From positions 1 through 8,106 of the forward strand of contig JACCYD010000708.1 in NCBI GenBank assembly GCA_013696695.1: 8,106 nucleotides of DNA, in the 5' to 3' direction. A program made the translations under genes and the position numbers. Origin of the DNA: Deltaproteobacteria bacterium. Lineage in GTDB: Bacteria; Myxococcota_A; Polyangia; Haliangiales; Haliangiaceae. A model generated the notes under the pieces. It searched no databases. It was given only the letters and a program-made list of their open reading frames with translations, and was not told where the DNA came from. Shown here one piece after another: positions 1 to 6,541 of this stretch. Positions within the stretch are counted from its first letter, which is position 1. Each line of letters begins with the position of its first letter.

Positions 1-573
1 GCCGACCAGCGTGCGCTCTGCCTTCCGGCCGATCTTCACCTTGACGTCTTGGCTCCACACCGCATCGATCGCGTAGGTGCCGGCGGCGAGCTCGAACGTC
101 GCGGTGACGCCACCTTCAGGGCCGATCTTGCCGTCCGACTTCATCGACTTGCCCGCGGATCCAGAATCGAACATCACCAGCTTCTCGGCGCCCTTGTCGA
201 CGACGAAGGTCGTGTTCTGGTTCTCCCACTGCGTGTCGGCGATCGACAGCGCCGCGGCGATGCAACCCGCGCGGCTCTCCGCGCCGATCCAGATGATGAT
301 CAAGCCACCGGTCTCGGTCGGCCAGAACGCCATGCCACCCGGCTGCGAGATCACGAGCCCCGTGCCGGCACCGACCGCGATCACACCGACGCCTCGGACC
401 GCACACGCGCGATCGTAGTCCTCGGAGTCGTGCTCTCCGGTTCCGATGCCTCGCCACGCCGCCATGTGTTTCTTCGGGATGATCACCATGGGGATCCCGT
501 CGGTCGTCGCCCAGGGCAGCGTCCTGGCGGCCGCGATGACGTCGCGCGAGGCGATCACCGGCTTGGTGCTCAT
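1..573 (-). CDS. Imm21-like immunity-family protein (3' end beyond window)
   Basis: 191 codons are visible from ATG at 573, with no stop before the left edge, so the C-terminus is missing. The protein begins MSTKPVIASRDV. It carries a pattern I associate with the Imm21 family of polymorphic-toxin immunity proteins: a hydrophobic strand and Pro (MVIIP, about 29-33), the Trp of AAWRG (W40), the acidic/Cys motif DYDRAC (52-57), a VGVIAVG strand (62-68), then a GGL-IIIW strand (about 89-95) and a late AAGTY strand (about 163-167). There is no signal peptide or membrane segment, so it is probably cytoplasmic. Its ATG overlaps the stop of the upstream GH31 gene as ATGA, implying translational coupling and co-transcription with the kinase and glycosidase. 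Imm21 proteins are predicted to neutralise a cognate toxin, but none is visible here; it may be an orphan or have been recruited to another role. The family call rests on remembered motif order, not a search. Confidence 0.7.
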   Translation of the reverse strand, partial: MSTKPVIASRDVIAAARTLPWATTDGIPMVIIPKKHMAAWRGIGTGEHDSEDYDRACAVRGVGVIAVGAGTGLVISQPGGMAFWPTETGGLIIIWIGAESRAGCIAAALSIADTQWENQNTTFVVDKGAEKLVMFDSGSAGKSMKSDGKIGPEGGVTATFELAAGTYAIDAVWSQDVKVKIGRKAERTLVG

Positions 574-3008
574 CGGATGACGACCTGGGTCGCCGCGTCG
601 GCGAACACGCGAATTTGCAGGCGCTTGGTGCCGGCGTCGAAGTGAAAGCAACCGGGCGCGTTGCAGTTGTCGAGGTTCGCGACGTTGCCAACACTCGCGA
701 GGTCGGTGCCGTCGACGGCGACATCCGCGGGTGCCGAGAACGGTGCCGCGAGCGAGCGCGCATCGATGTCGATCGTGAACACGCTGTACTCGCTGCCGGC
801 CGCGAGATCGATCGTCATGCCCGTCGCGGTCGCGGCGGCGCCGTCGTGCAGCGTGGTGGTGGCCACCGCTGCGCTCGGCCTGTAGACCAGCCGCAGCTCA
901 CGACCGATCGCCGGCGTCGCGTACGACGTCACGCCCGCGGCCGTGGCAGGCAGCATCGTGTCGGCGGCGATCGCGAACATCGGCAACAGCGATCCGGCGC
1001 GTTGCCACCTGGGGATCACGCCGAGAGGTGCAGGGACCGTGAGCGCCGTCGTGCCATCGCCGCTGACCACCATGCCGGTCGCGACATCGACCCAGTCGCC
1101 GGGAGGTAACACGACCTCGCGCGAGGTGGCGCCCTCTTCGATCACCGGCGCGACCAGGAGGTCGTCGCCGAGGAAGAACATCAGATCGTCGCAGCCACCA
1201 TCGGGGAACATGAACTTGCAGGATCGCGTCACCGGAGTGCCGTCGGTGGATGCCTGGTTCGCGAGCGTCCACAACGTCGGATTGAGCTGCATGTGAATGT
1301 CGGCGTAGACCTTGTACGTGACGTCGGCGCCGGCGTCGAACAGCGTGTCGTCCCACGGGTTGTGGTTCTCGCCGCCCCCACCGAGCTGCATGATCGTGCC
1401 GAACGCGGCGTACTCCGCCCACCGCAGCAGCGATTCCGTCGTCGGAAAGCCGCGGAACCCACCGATGTCGGAGCCGTAGAACGGATACCCCGACAACGAC
1501 AGCGCGAGGCCGCGGCTGATCGCGCTCGGCAGGCCACCGACGTTCTTCATGCCCTCGCCGTTATCGACCCCGTGCTCGGAGAAATCGCTGTCGAGGTCGC
1601 CCGGCCAGATCGTGGTGTTGACGTGTTGCTCGCCCCACGCGCCCGCGCGCGTGATCAAGAACGCATCGCGATCGGGGAACGCCTCGAGATACGCGCGGTG
1701 ATAGTGCTCCTGGTAGCGGCGATGGAAGTTCCCGTTGTCGCCGGCAGCGAGGATCATCGGCAGGATCGTCGTGCCGCCGACGTCGGGCACGATCTCCTCG
1801 CCGAAGTCGAGCTTGAAGCCCTTGGCGCCGCGATCGATGATCCGCGAGATCCGCTCCTGCCAGAACTCCGTCGCGCCGGGGCGGGTGAAGTCGACCATCG
1901 CGCCCGGGCCGTCCTGCCACGGGTAATCGATCACGCGACCGGCGTCGTCGGTGACGAAGAACTTCGCCGCCGCGCCTTCGTCATGATCGGCTTCGGACAC
2001 CGGATCGATGCCGACGTACGGCGTCGACCAGAACAGCACGTTGTAGCCCTGCGCGTTGAGATCTGCGATCAGCTGATCGGGATCGACGAAGCGCGCCTCG
2101 TCGATCACGAAGTTGTTGTAGGCGGTCTGCCACGGGTTATCGATCCACATCAGGCTTCCGGGGATCTTGCGGGTGCGCATCTCGCCGGCGTCGAGCCGCA
2201 CCTGATCCGCGGAGTCCCACACGTTGCGCCACTGCTGAGGCGCGAACGCCCAGCGCGGCGGCAGCGCGGGCTTGGTGGTCAGCGCGACGTAGCGGCGCAC
2301 GAGGTCGAGCGGCGCGGGTGCGGTGTAGAGATAGAACTGGTAGGTGCCGCGCGCCGGCAACGTGAACGTGGTCGTCACGCGATCGGCCGACGCCGCGGCG
2401 AGATCCATCGCGCCGGGACGATCGTCGGCGGCGAGCATGCCGACGCCGCTCTTCGGCCACAGCACCAGCGGCACCGGCGTGTGGGTCTCGTTGAGCGTCG
2501 ATTCGGAATCCGGATCGACGCGCAGCGAGAGCTCGCGCACCGTGCCCGCCACGTTGGGTCGCACCGGCGCATCGCCGGTCCCGAACAGCGGCTCGGTTCC
2601 CGGGCGCGGCATCGCCAGCTGGAGCTGCACCGCATTCGCGTGCGCCGACGCATCGAGCTCGAGCAGCGCGCAATCGGGCACGTTGTTCGGGCAGGCTTTG
2701 AGGCGCAGCTTGGTGCCGCCCTCGAGGACGATCGAGGTGCCGTCGTCGCCGATCGCGCGCTCGATCGGCACCAGGTCGACCTCCGGATCGGTGCCGCGCG
2801 GATCGTAGAAGTGAAACTCGTCGACCTCGTCGCTCTCGCCGATCTGCAGGAAGCCTTCGATCGACAGCGAGCCGACCGTCAGCGTCATCGTGGTGAGATC
2901 GATCGCGACCGGCCCCTGGCTCACCTGATCGGGAGGCGGCCCGAGGTTCGAGTTGTTGTCGCCACAAGCGAACGCACACGCGCAGAATAGGAGGCCCCGA
3001 AGATGCAC
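570..3008 (-). CDS. Glycoside hydrolase family 31 (alpha-glycosidase), predicted lipoprotein
   Basis: 812 aa. It should hydrolyse an alpha-linked glycoside by the retaining mechanism; the substrate (alpha-glucoside, alpha-xyloside or other) cannot be told. The start is GTG at 3008, the first start codon after an in-frame TAG at 3018-3020. The signal peptide is very short, with lipobox AFAC and lipidated Cys15, followed by GDNNSN, so the enzyme is probably membrane-anchored outside the cytoplasm. An N-terminal beta-domain spans about 30-235. In the catalytic barrel (about 250-600), MWIDNPW (287-293) lines the active site, GFKLDFGEE (397-405) carries nucleophile D401, WPGDLDSDF carries acid/base D471, and GSDIGGF (512-518) is conserved. 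Beta-domains follow to the end. KLDFGEE resembles the YicI alpha-xylosidase motif more than the WxDMNE motif of classical alpha-glucosidases. Cys pairs at 106/113, 597/606 and 782/787 fit disulfides in an exported protein. It lies 22 bp after the kinase gene. Confidence 0.93.
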   Translation of the reverse strand: MHLRGLLFCACAFACGDNNSNLGPPPDQVSQGPVAIDLTTMTLTVGSLSIEGFLQIGESDEVDEFHFYDPRGTDPEVDLVPIERAIGDDGTSIVLEGGTKLRLKACPNNVPDCALLELDASAHANAVQLQLAMPRPGTEPLFGTGDAPVRPNVAGTVRELSLRVDPDSESTLNETHTPVPLVLWPKSGVGMLAADDRPGAMDLAAASADRVTTTFTLPARGTYQFYLYTAPAPLDLVRRYVALTTKPALPPRWAFAPQQWRNVWDSADQVRLDAGEMRTRKIPGSLMWIDNPWQTAYNNFVIDEARFVDPDQLIADLNAQGYNVLFWSTPYVGIDPVSEADHDEGAAAKFFVTDDAGRVIDYPWQDGPGAMVDFTRPGATEFWQERISRIIDRGAKGFKLDFGEEIVPDVGGTTILPMILAAGDNGNFHRRYQEHYHRAYLEAFPDRDAFLITRAGAWGEQHVNTTIWPGDLDSDFSEHGVDNGEGMKNVGGLPSAISRGLALSLSGYPFYGSDIGGFRGFPTTESLLRWAEYAAFGTIMQLGGGGENHNPWDDTLFDAGADVTYKVYADIHMQLNPTLWTLANQASTDGTPVTRSCKFMFPDGGCDDLMFFLGDDLLVAPVIEEGATSREVVLPPGDWVDVATGMVVSGDGTTALTVPAPLGVIPRWQRAGSLLPMFAIAADTMLPATAAGVTSYATPAIGRELRLVYRPSAAVATTTLHDGAAATATGMTIDLAAGSEYSVFTIDIDARSLAAPFSAPADVAVDGTDLASVGNVANLDNCNAPGCFHFDAGTKRLQIRVFADAATQVVIR

Positions 3009-3030
3009 CCGGGGACACTAGATCAGCTCG

Positions 3031-4173
3031 TCACTTCTTTTTGCCGAAGAAGGGCAGGTAGTGACGTAGACCGCGCATGGTCTGGGCGAATCCGCCTCCG
3101 CTCGCTTCCGCCGCTGCGGCCGCGGCCGCCTTCTGGCCCGGCAGCGCGACGACTTCCGCCGCCATCTCGGGGAGCATCTCGGCGATCGGCGTGGCTTCCG
3201 ACGCCTCCTGGGTGCGCGGGCCGATCCCCTGCGCCTCGCGGGCCTCGGCGACGCTGCGCGCGAGGATGGTGTGAAGATCCTTTCGCAGCTGCACCTTCTT
3301 GAGCGCCGTGCCGATCTGCCGCGCCATCTCGCGCGTCGACGGGAATCGCGTCTCGACCTTGAGCGCGAGCGCGCGGTGGATGATCTGCGCGAACGCCGGC
3401 GGCACATCGCTGCGCAGCGGGCGCAGTGGCGGCACCATGCCCTCGCGCAGCCGCGTGTACGTGTCGTAATCGGTGGCGCCGTCGAACAGCTTGCGGCCGA
3501 CCAGCGCCTCCCACAGCACCGACCCGCACGCGAACTGATCGCTCGCGGGGATCGGCCGCCCGCCGCTGACGATCTCGGGCGCGAGGTAGGACATCTTCCC
3601 CTTCACGATGCCGGGCTCGGTCGTCTCCTGGGTCCGATCCGGTGCCAGCGCGAGACCGAAGTCGATCAGCTTCACCATGCCGCGGGTCGTCAGCAGGATG
3701 TTATGCGGCGACACGTCGCGATGGACGATCGGCAGCGGCCGGCCATCCGGGCCGAGGCGTTCGTGCGCGGCAGCGAGACCGCGCAGTATTCCGACACCCA
3801 CGGCTGCCACCAGCTCCCACCGTGTCTGCTCGTTGCGGTGTGCGTGGTACTTCACCCAGCTGCCGAGGTCGATCCCCTCGATCCATTCGAGGACCATGTA
3901 GTAGTGCCCGCGGTCGTGCACGAAGTCGTGCACCTCCGAGACGTTCGGAGATTGGAGGGCCGAACCAATTCGGGCTTCCTCCACGAACATCGCCACGTAT
4001 TGGGGCTGTAGCGCGAGGTTGCCGTGCATTTGCTTCACGGCAACGTCCCGGACGAACCCCGAGTCGCCGCGGACCCGGCCTCGCCAGACGTCCGCCATTC
4101 CACCGCGGCCGGCCACTTCGATGAGCTCGTAGCGGCCGCCGACGATCAGCCCTGGGCGCGGTTCCTCGGCCAT
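3031..4173 (-). CDS. Eukaryotic-type Ser/Thr protein kinase (soluble)
   Basis: 380 aa from ATG at 4173; a TTG at 4185 in the same frame would add four residues and is bounded by an in-frame TGA at 4189-4191. I prefer ATG because the protein then starts MAEEPRPG. Kinase features (ATG numbering): Gly-rich loop AGRGGMADV (21-29), ATP-binding Lys in VAVKQMH (K47), alpha-C Glu in EEARIG (65/66), hinge LEWIEG, catalytic HRDVSPHN with D153 and N158, DFG at 171-173, and APE at 198-200. All residues needed for activity are present. The HRDVSPHN loop is common in myxobacterial kinases. After about residue 275 comes a charged, partly Ala-rich tail (Ala run about 349-355) ending in an aromatic/basic LPFFGKKK. 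I see no transmembrane segment or sensor domain, so it is probably cytosolic. It leads the minus-strand set kinase, GH31 lipoprotein, Imm21-like protein, and may regulate that set or respond to it (inference). Substrates are unknown. Confidence 0.95.
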   Translation of the reverse strand: MAEEPRPGLIVGGRYELIEVAGRGGMADVWRGRVRGDSGFVRDVAVKQMHGNLALQPQYVAMFVEEARIGSALQSPNVSEVHDFVHDRGHYYMVLEWIEGIDLGSWVKYHAHRNEQTRWELVAAVGVGILRGLAAAHERLGPDGRPLPIVHRDVSPHNILLTTRGMVKLIDFGLALAPDRTQETTEPGIVKGKMSYLAPEIVSGGRPIPASDQFACGSVLWEALVGRKLFDGATDYDTYTRLREGMVPPLRPLRSDVPPAFAQIIHRALALKVETRFPSTREMARQIGTALKKVQLRKDLHTILARSVAEAREAQGIGPRTQEASEATPIAEMLPEMAAEVVALPGQKAAAAAAAEASGGGFAQTMRGLRHYLPFFGKKK

Positions 4174-4187
4174 GACAGCGAACAAGC

Positions 4188-4216
4188 ATCATCGCACTAA
4201 GACCCCACCAAGTCAG
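4188..4216 (-). promoter_or_regulatory. Candidate sigma70-type promoter of the kinase operon
   Basis: On the minus strand, CTGACT (4211-4216; four of six matches to TTGACA) is followed after exactly 17 nt by GATGAT (4188-4193; four of six matches to TATAAT). Transcription would start near 4180, giving a very short leader before ATG at 4173 and excluding the alternative TTG at 4185. No Shine-Dalgarno sequence is seen before either start, which fits a short leader. Prediction by eye only. Confidence 0.35.
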
Positions 4217-4222
4217 CCACGT

Positions 4223-4237
4223 TCGGAGATTCTCCGA
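4223..4237. promoter_or_regulatory. Perfect 15-bp palindrome in the divergent intergenic region, possible operator
   Basis: TCGGAGA, one central T, then TCTCCGA form a perfect 7+7 inverted repeat. It lies between the two divergent genes, about 50 bp upstream of the kinase ATG and 60 bp upstream of the SirB1-like GTG. It is 6 bp upstream of the candidate kinase -35 box, a position more typical of an activator than a repressor. It could be a binding site for a dimeric regulator of one or both operons. A loop of one base makes an RNA hairpin unlikely. Confidence 0.4.
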
Positions 4238-4283
4238 CGAGGATTGGTCCGCAGACAGTTCACGAGCGTGGCGCGACCGATGG

Positions 4284-4289
4284 TATTCT
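4284..4289 (+). promoter_or_regulatory. Candidate -10 box (TATTCT) placed for a leaderless GTG start
   Basis: TATTCT matches TATAAT at positions 1, 2, 3 and 6 and is separated by 7 nt from the GTG at 4297. Transcription would therefore start at or next to the start codon. There is no Shine-Dalgarno sequence before this GTG. A weak TTCACG (4259-4264) lies 19 nt upstream, a long spacer. The same geometry recurs before the iron-sulfur gene at 5369. Confidence 0.35.
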
Positions 4290-4296
4290 CCGTCGA

Positions 4297-5013
4297 GTGG
4301 AACCAAAGAGTCTGGATCGGTTTGCCGACATCGTCGGACGGGAAGACATCCCCCTGGACCAAGCGGCAATGCTCCTCGGAGCATGGGATTACCCGCAACG
4401 CGACATCGACGCGTACTTCGCGATGCTCGATCGGATCGCGCGCGAAGCAGCTCCCGACGTCGCCCGCGCGACCAACGGAATCGGCCGCGCTCGCGCGATC
4501 AGCGATCACCTCTTCGATCGTCTCGGGTTCTGCGGCAACACCAACGACTATTACGATCCGCGCAACAGCTTTCTGACCGAGGTCCTCGATCGCCGCACCG
4601 GCATCCCGATCTCGCTCTCGGTCGTGTACCTCGAGGTCGCGCGCCGGGTCGGTGTGATCGCACAGGGCGTCAACTTCCCCGGTCACTTCCTCGTGCGCGT
4701 CGCGATCGAAGATGCGTGGCTGTTCGTCGATCCGTTCTCGGGCGGTCGCGCGCTGACGCCCTCCGATCTCGAGGAGCTGCTGCGCAAGACCACGACGCCC
4801 GATGCCGTGCTCGAGCCGTCGGTGATCGCGGCCGCCACCAAGCGGCAGATCGTGGCGCGCATGCTCGTCAACCTCGCGGGCATCTACGGCCGCACTGGCG
4901 ACCTGCCACGCTCGCTCGATGTCCTCGAGCGCCTCGCGATCCTCGAGCCGTCGAATCCGCGCATCGCGCGAGATCTCGCGCAGCTCCGCGAGCGCGTCGA
5001 CGGCCTCAACTGA
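4297..5013 (+). CDS. SirB1-family protein: transglutaminase-like domain plus TPR
   Basis: 238 aa from GTG at 4297. The order of motifs is that of SirB1/Transglut_core2 proteins: an N-terminal helical region (1-60), NDYYDPRNSFLTEVL (83-97), RRTGIPISLSVVYLEVARR (99-117), NFPGHFLVR (126-134) and LFVDPFSGG (142-150). H130 and D145 fit the His and Asp of a transglutaminase triad, but the usual Cys position in the GIPISLS segment is occupied by Ser, as I recall for other SirB1 proteins, so catalytic activity is doubtful. Residues about 183-235 (LVNLAGIYGRTGD, then LERLAILEPSNP) form a TPR-type helical repeat, suggesting protein binding. No signal peptide is present, so it is cytosolic. The family is widespread and its function is poorly defined. 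It is first in the plus-strand operon, and the next gene starts 7 nt after its stop. Family confidence is high; the biochemical role is unknown. Confidence 0.93.
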   Translation: MEPKSLDRFADIVGREDIPLDQAAMLLGAWDYPQRDIDAYFAMLDRIAREAAPDVARATNGIGRARAISDHLFDRLGFCGNTNDYYDPRNSFLTEVLDRRTGIPISLSVVYLEVARRVGVIAQGVNFPGHFLVRVAIEDAWLFVDPFSGGRALTPSDLEELLRKTTTPDAVLEPSVIAAATKRQIVARMLVNLAGIYGRTGDLPRSLDVLERLAILEPSNPRIARDLAQLRERVDGLN

Positions 5014-5020
5014 GCCGGGC

Positions 5021-5350
5021 TTGAAGCGTCTCGTGTTCGCGTGGCTCGCGGCGTGTGGCTCCGAACAAGGCCCGCCCGCAGCGGCGCCGGCATCGCCCGC
5101 TCCATCCTCAGTGGCGGTCGCCCCCGCGACGCCGACGCGCGAGCAATGCGATCAGCTGCTCGTGCATTTGATCGATCTCGAGCTCGCCCTCACGGGCAAG
5201 TCTCACGATCCGGCGTCTGCGACGGCGGTGTTCGACGCCAAGCGCGATGACTTCCGCGCGGCCTGCGGCAAGACACCGCGCGCGCGCGTCGAGTGCGCAC
5301 TCGCGGGTCGCGATCTCGACGCCGTCGCCAAGTGCGACGAGCCCCGATAG
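5021..5350 (+). CDS. Small Cys-containing lipoprotein, hypothetical
   Basis: 109 aa if started at TTG 5021. This start gives MKRLVFAWLAACGSEQ, a compact signal peptide with lipobox LAAC and lipidated Cys12. The frame remains open upstream through the SirB1 gene, so the start is chosen on the signal peptide and on the 7-nt gap after the upstream stop; the Shine-Dalgarno match is poor. A Pro/Ala/Ser-rich linker (about 18-39) leads to a small domain with Cys at 43, 82, 92 and 105. The segments TREQCDQLL, FRAACGK, RVECALAG and AVAKCDEP suggest a two-disulfide helical domain of a kind often seen in short myxobacterial lipoproteins. It is probably anchored in the membrane facing the periplasm or outside. 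No named family is recognised, and nothing in the sequence indicates a substrate or partner. It is followed 18 nt later by the iron-sulfur gene. Confidence 0.7.
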   Translation: MKRLVFAWLAACGSEQGPPAAAPASPAPSSVAVAPATPTREQCDQLLVHLIDLELALTGKSHDPASATAVFDAKRDDFRAACGKTPRARVECALAGRDLDAVAKCDEPR

Positions 5351-5355
5351 GCTGC

Positions 5356-5361
5356 TATCGT
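5356..5361 (+). promoter_or_regulatory. Candidate -10 box (TATCGT) before the iron-sulfur gene
   Basis: TATCGT lies in the 18-nt gap after the lipoprotein stop and is followed by 7 nt and then GTG at 5369. It matches TATAAT at positions 1, 2, 3 and 6, like the hexamer at 4284. No good -35 box is visible at 16-18 nt upstream (GCGACG at 16 nt is weak), and no Shine-Dalgarno sequence precedes the GTG. It may be an internal promoter giving a leaderless transcript. Confidence 0.25.
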
Positions 5362-5368
5362 CGGCGCC

Positions 5369-6541
5369 GTGGCCGACCGGGTACCCGATGCTAACGACGC
5401 ACGCGATCCGTTCTCGGAGAAGTCGGTCGCCCGCCAGCTCGACTACTGCACCTTCTGCCCGAAGATGTGCCGTCACGCCTGCCCGGTGTCCACCGCGAGC
5501 GGCCGCGAGACGTTCATCCCGCAGGTCAAGATGGACCGTCTCAACCAGCTGCGCCTCGGCCGATCCGCGTGGACCACAGAGTCGACCGATCCGCTGTGGG
5601 CGTGCACCGGTTGCCGGCACTGCACGATGTACTGCGAGCACGAAAACGAGCCCGGCATGGTGTTGCTCACCGGGCGCGCCGCCGCGGTCCAGCGCGGCAC
5701 GCCGCACCCCGCCCTCGCGAATTACAGCGAACGCTTTCGCGCGCGCGAACAACGGCTGACCGCGCAGCTCGGCACCATGTTCGAAGGCCAGCTCGCCTCC
5801 TCGGGCGACATCGGGTACTGGCCCGGCTGCGACGCGATCGACAAGGGCGCGCGCGACATCGCCGCTGCGCTCTCGCTGTTCGAGCGCGTCGGCCTCGAAG
5901 ACGTCCGTCTCGTCGACGCGCCGCAAGCGTGTGCCGGCTACCCGCTCCTCGCTGCCGGCCACCGCGATCTGTTCCGCTGGCACGCCGGGCGTGTCGCGTC
6001 GTCGCTCCGTGGCTTCCGCAAGATCGCGATCAACTGCTCCGCCTGCGTCTACGCGCTCCAGGCGCAATACCCCGCCGAGGGCGTCAACCTCCGCACCGAG
6101 ATCGTGTCGCTCGCGGAGCTGCTCGCGCCGGTCGCCACCAACCTCGCGTGCCCGATCAACAAGCGGTCGGTCTACTACCACGACCCCTGCTATCACGCGC
6201 GCTACAACGGCGTCGTCGAGCAACCGCGGCGGGCGCTCTCGCAGCTCGTCGAGGTGCGCGAGTTCGGCTGGTCGAAGCGCGACACCGAATGCTGTGGTGG
6301 CGGCGGCCTGCTCCCCAAGACGATGCCACTCGTTGCCGATCAGATGGCCAAGCGTCGCCTCGCCGAGGTCCACGCCACCGGTGGCGGCATGGTCGTCACC
6401 TCGTGCGCCACCTGCGCGTTCATGCTCGAGCGCAACGCGCCGCCGTCCGTCGAGGTCATGAACCTCGCGTCGGCGATGGCGATGCTCTCGGGCACATCGT
6501 TCACGCCGCCGAGCACGCCCGCGAGCGACGACGACGCCTGA
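5369..6541 (+). CDS. (Fe-S)-binding oxidoreductase subunit, GlpC/HdrB-like with two CCG domains
   Basis: 390 aa from GTG at 5369. It probably transfers electrons between a partner dehydrogenase and another carrier or the quinone pool, as GlpC- and HdrB-like subunits do; the partner is not in the window. The N-terminal half carries two [4Fe-4S] motifs: Cys27-30-34-38 (spacing CxxCxxxCxxxCP, one residue longer than usual) and Cys79-82-85-89 (CxxCxxCxxxC). The C-terminal half has two cysteine-rich CCG domains. The first has C154, then QACAGYPLLAAG (186-197) where CCG has become CAG, then C223/C226. The second is intact: C274, CCGGGG (308-313), C346/C349. Length and layout match GlpC-type subunits. 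There is no signal peptide or membrane segment, so it is cytosolic or peripherally membrane-bound. Its TGA overlaps an ATG by one base (TGATG at 6539-6543), suggesting coupling to a following small gene. Substrate specificity cannot be inferred. Confidence 0.92.
   Translation: MADRVPDANDARDPFSEKSVARQLDYCTFCPKMCRHACPVSTASGRETFIPQVKMDRLNQLRLGRSAWTTESTDPLWACTGCRHCTMYCEHENEPGMVLLTGRAAAVQRGTPHPALANYSERFRAREQRLTAQLGTMFEGQLASSGDIGYWPGCDAIDKGARDIAAALSLFERVGLEDVRLVDAPQACAGYPLLAAGHRDLFRWHAGRVASSLRGFRKIAINCSACVYALQAQYPAEGVNLRTEIVSLAELLAPVATNLACPINKRSVYYHDPCYHARYNGVVEQPRRALSQLVEVREFGWSKRDTECCGGGGLLPKTMPLVADQMAKRRLAEVHATGGGMVVTSCATCAFMLERNAPPSVEVMNLASAMAMLSGTSFTPPSTPASDDDA

Noticed and set aside
49..645. 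Plus-strand open frame of 198 codons opposite the Imm21-like gene
   Set aside because: Arg/Asp-rich shadow composition; the minus strand gives a protein with a recognisable motif order and ATGA coupling.
1293..2990. Long plus-strand open frame of 565 codons opposite the GH31 gene
   Set aside because: Its product is Arg/Asp/Glu-rich with no recognisable domain, as expected of an antisense shadow of GC-rich coding sequence. The minus-strand GH31 has complete catalytic motifs.
2137..3018. Alternative minus-strand frame overlapping the start of GH31, beginning at 3018
   Set aside because: Arg/Ser-rich shadow. The GH31 frame has a stop at 3018-3020 and then a GTG opening a lipoprotein signal peptide.
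4174..4185. TTG start for the kinase, adding four residues
   Set aside because: ATG at 4173 is preferred; the predicted -10 box would place the transcript start downstream of the TTG, and no ribosome site supports the TTG.
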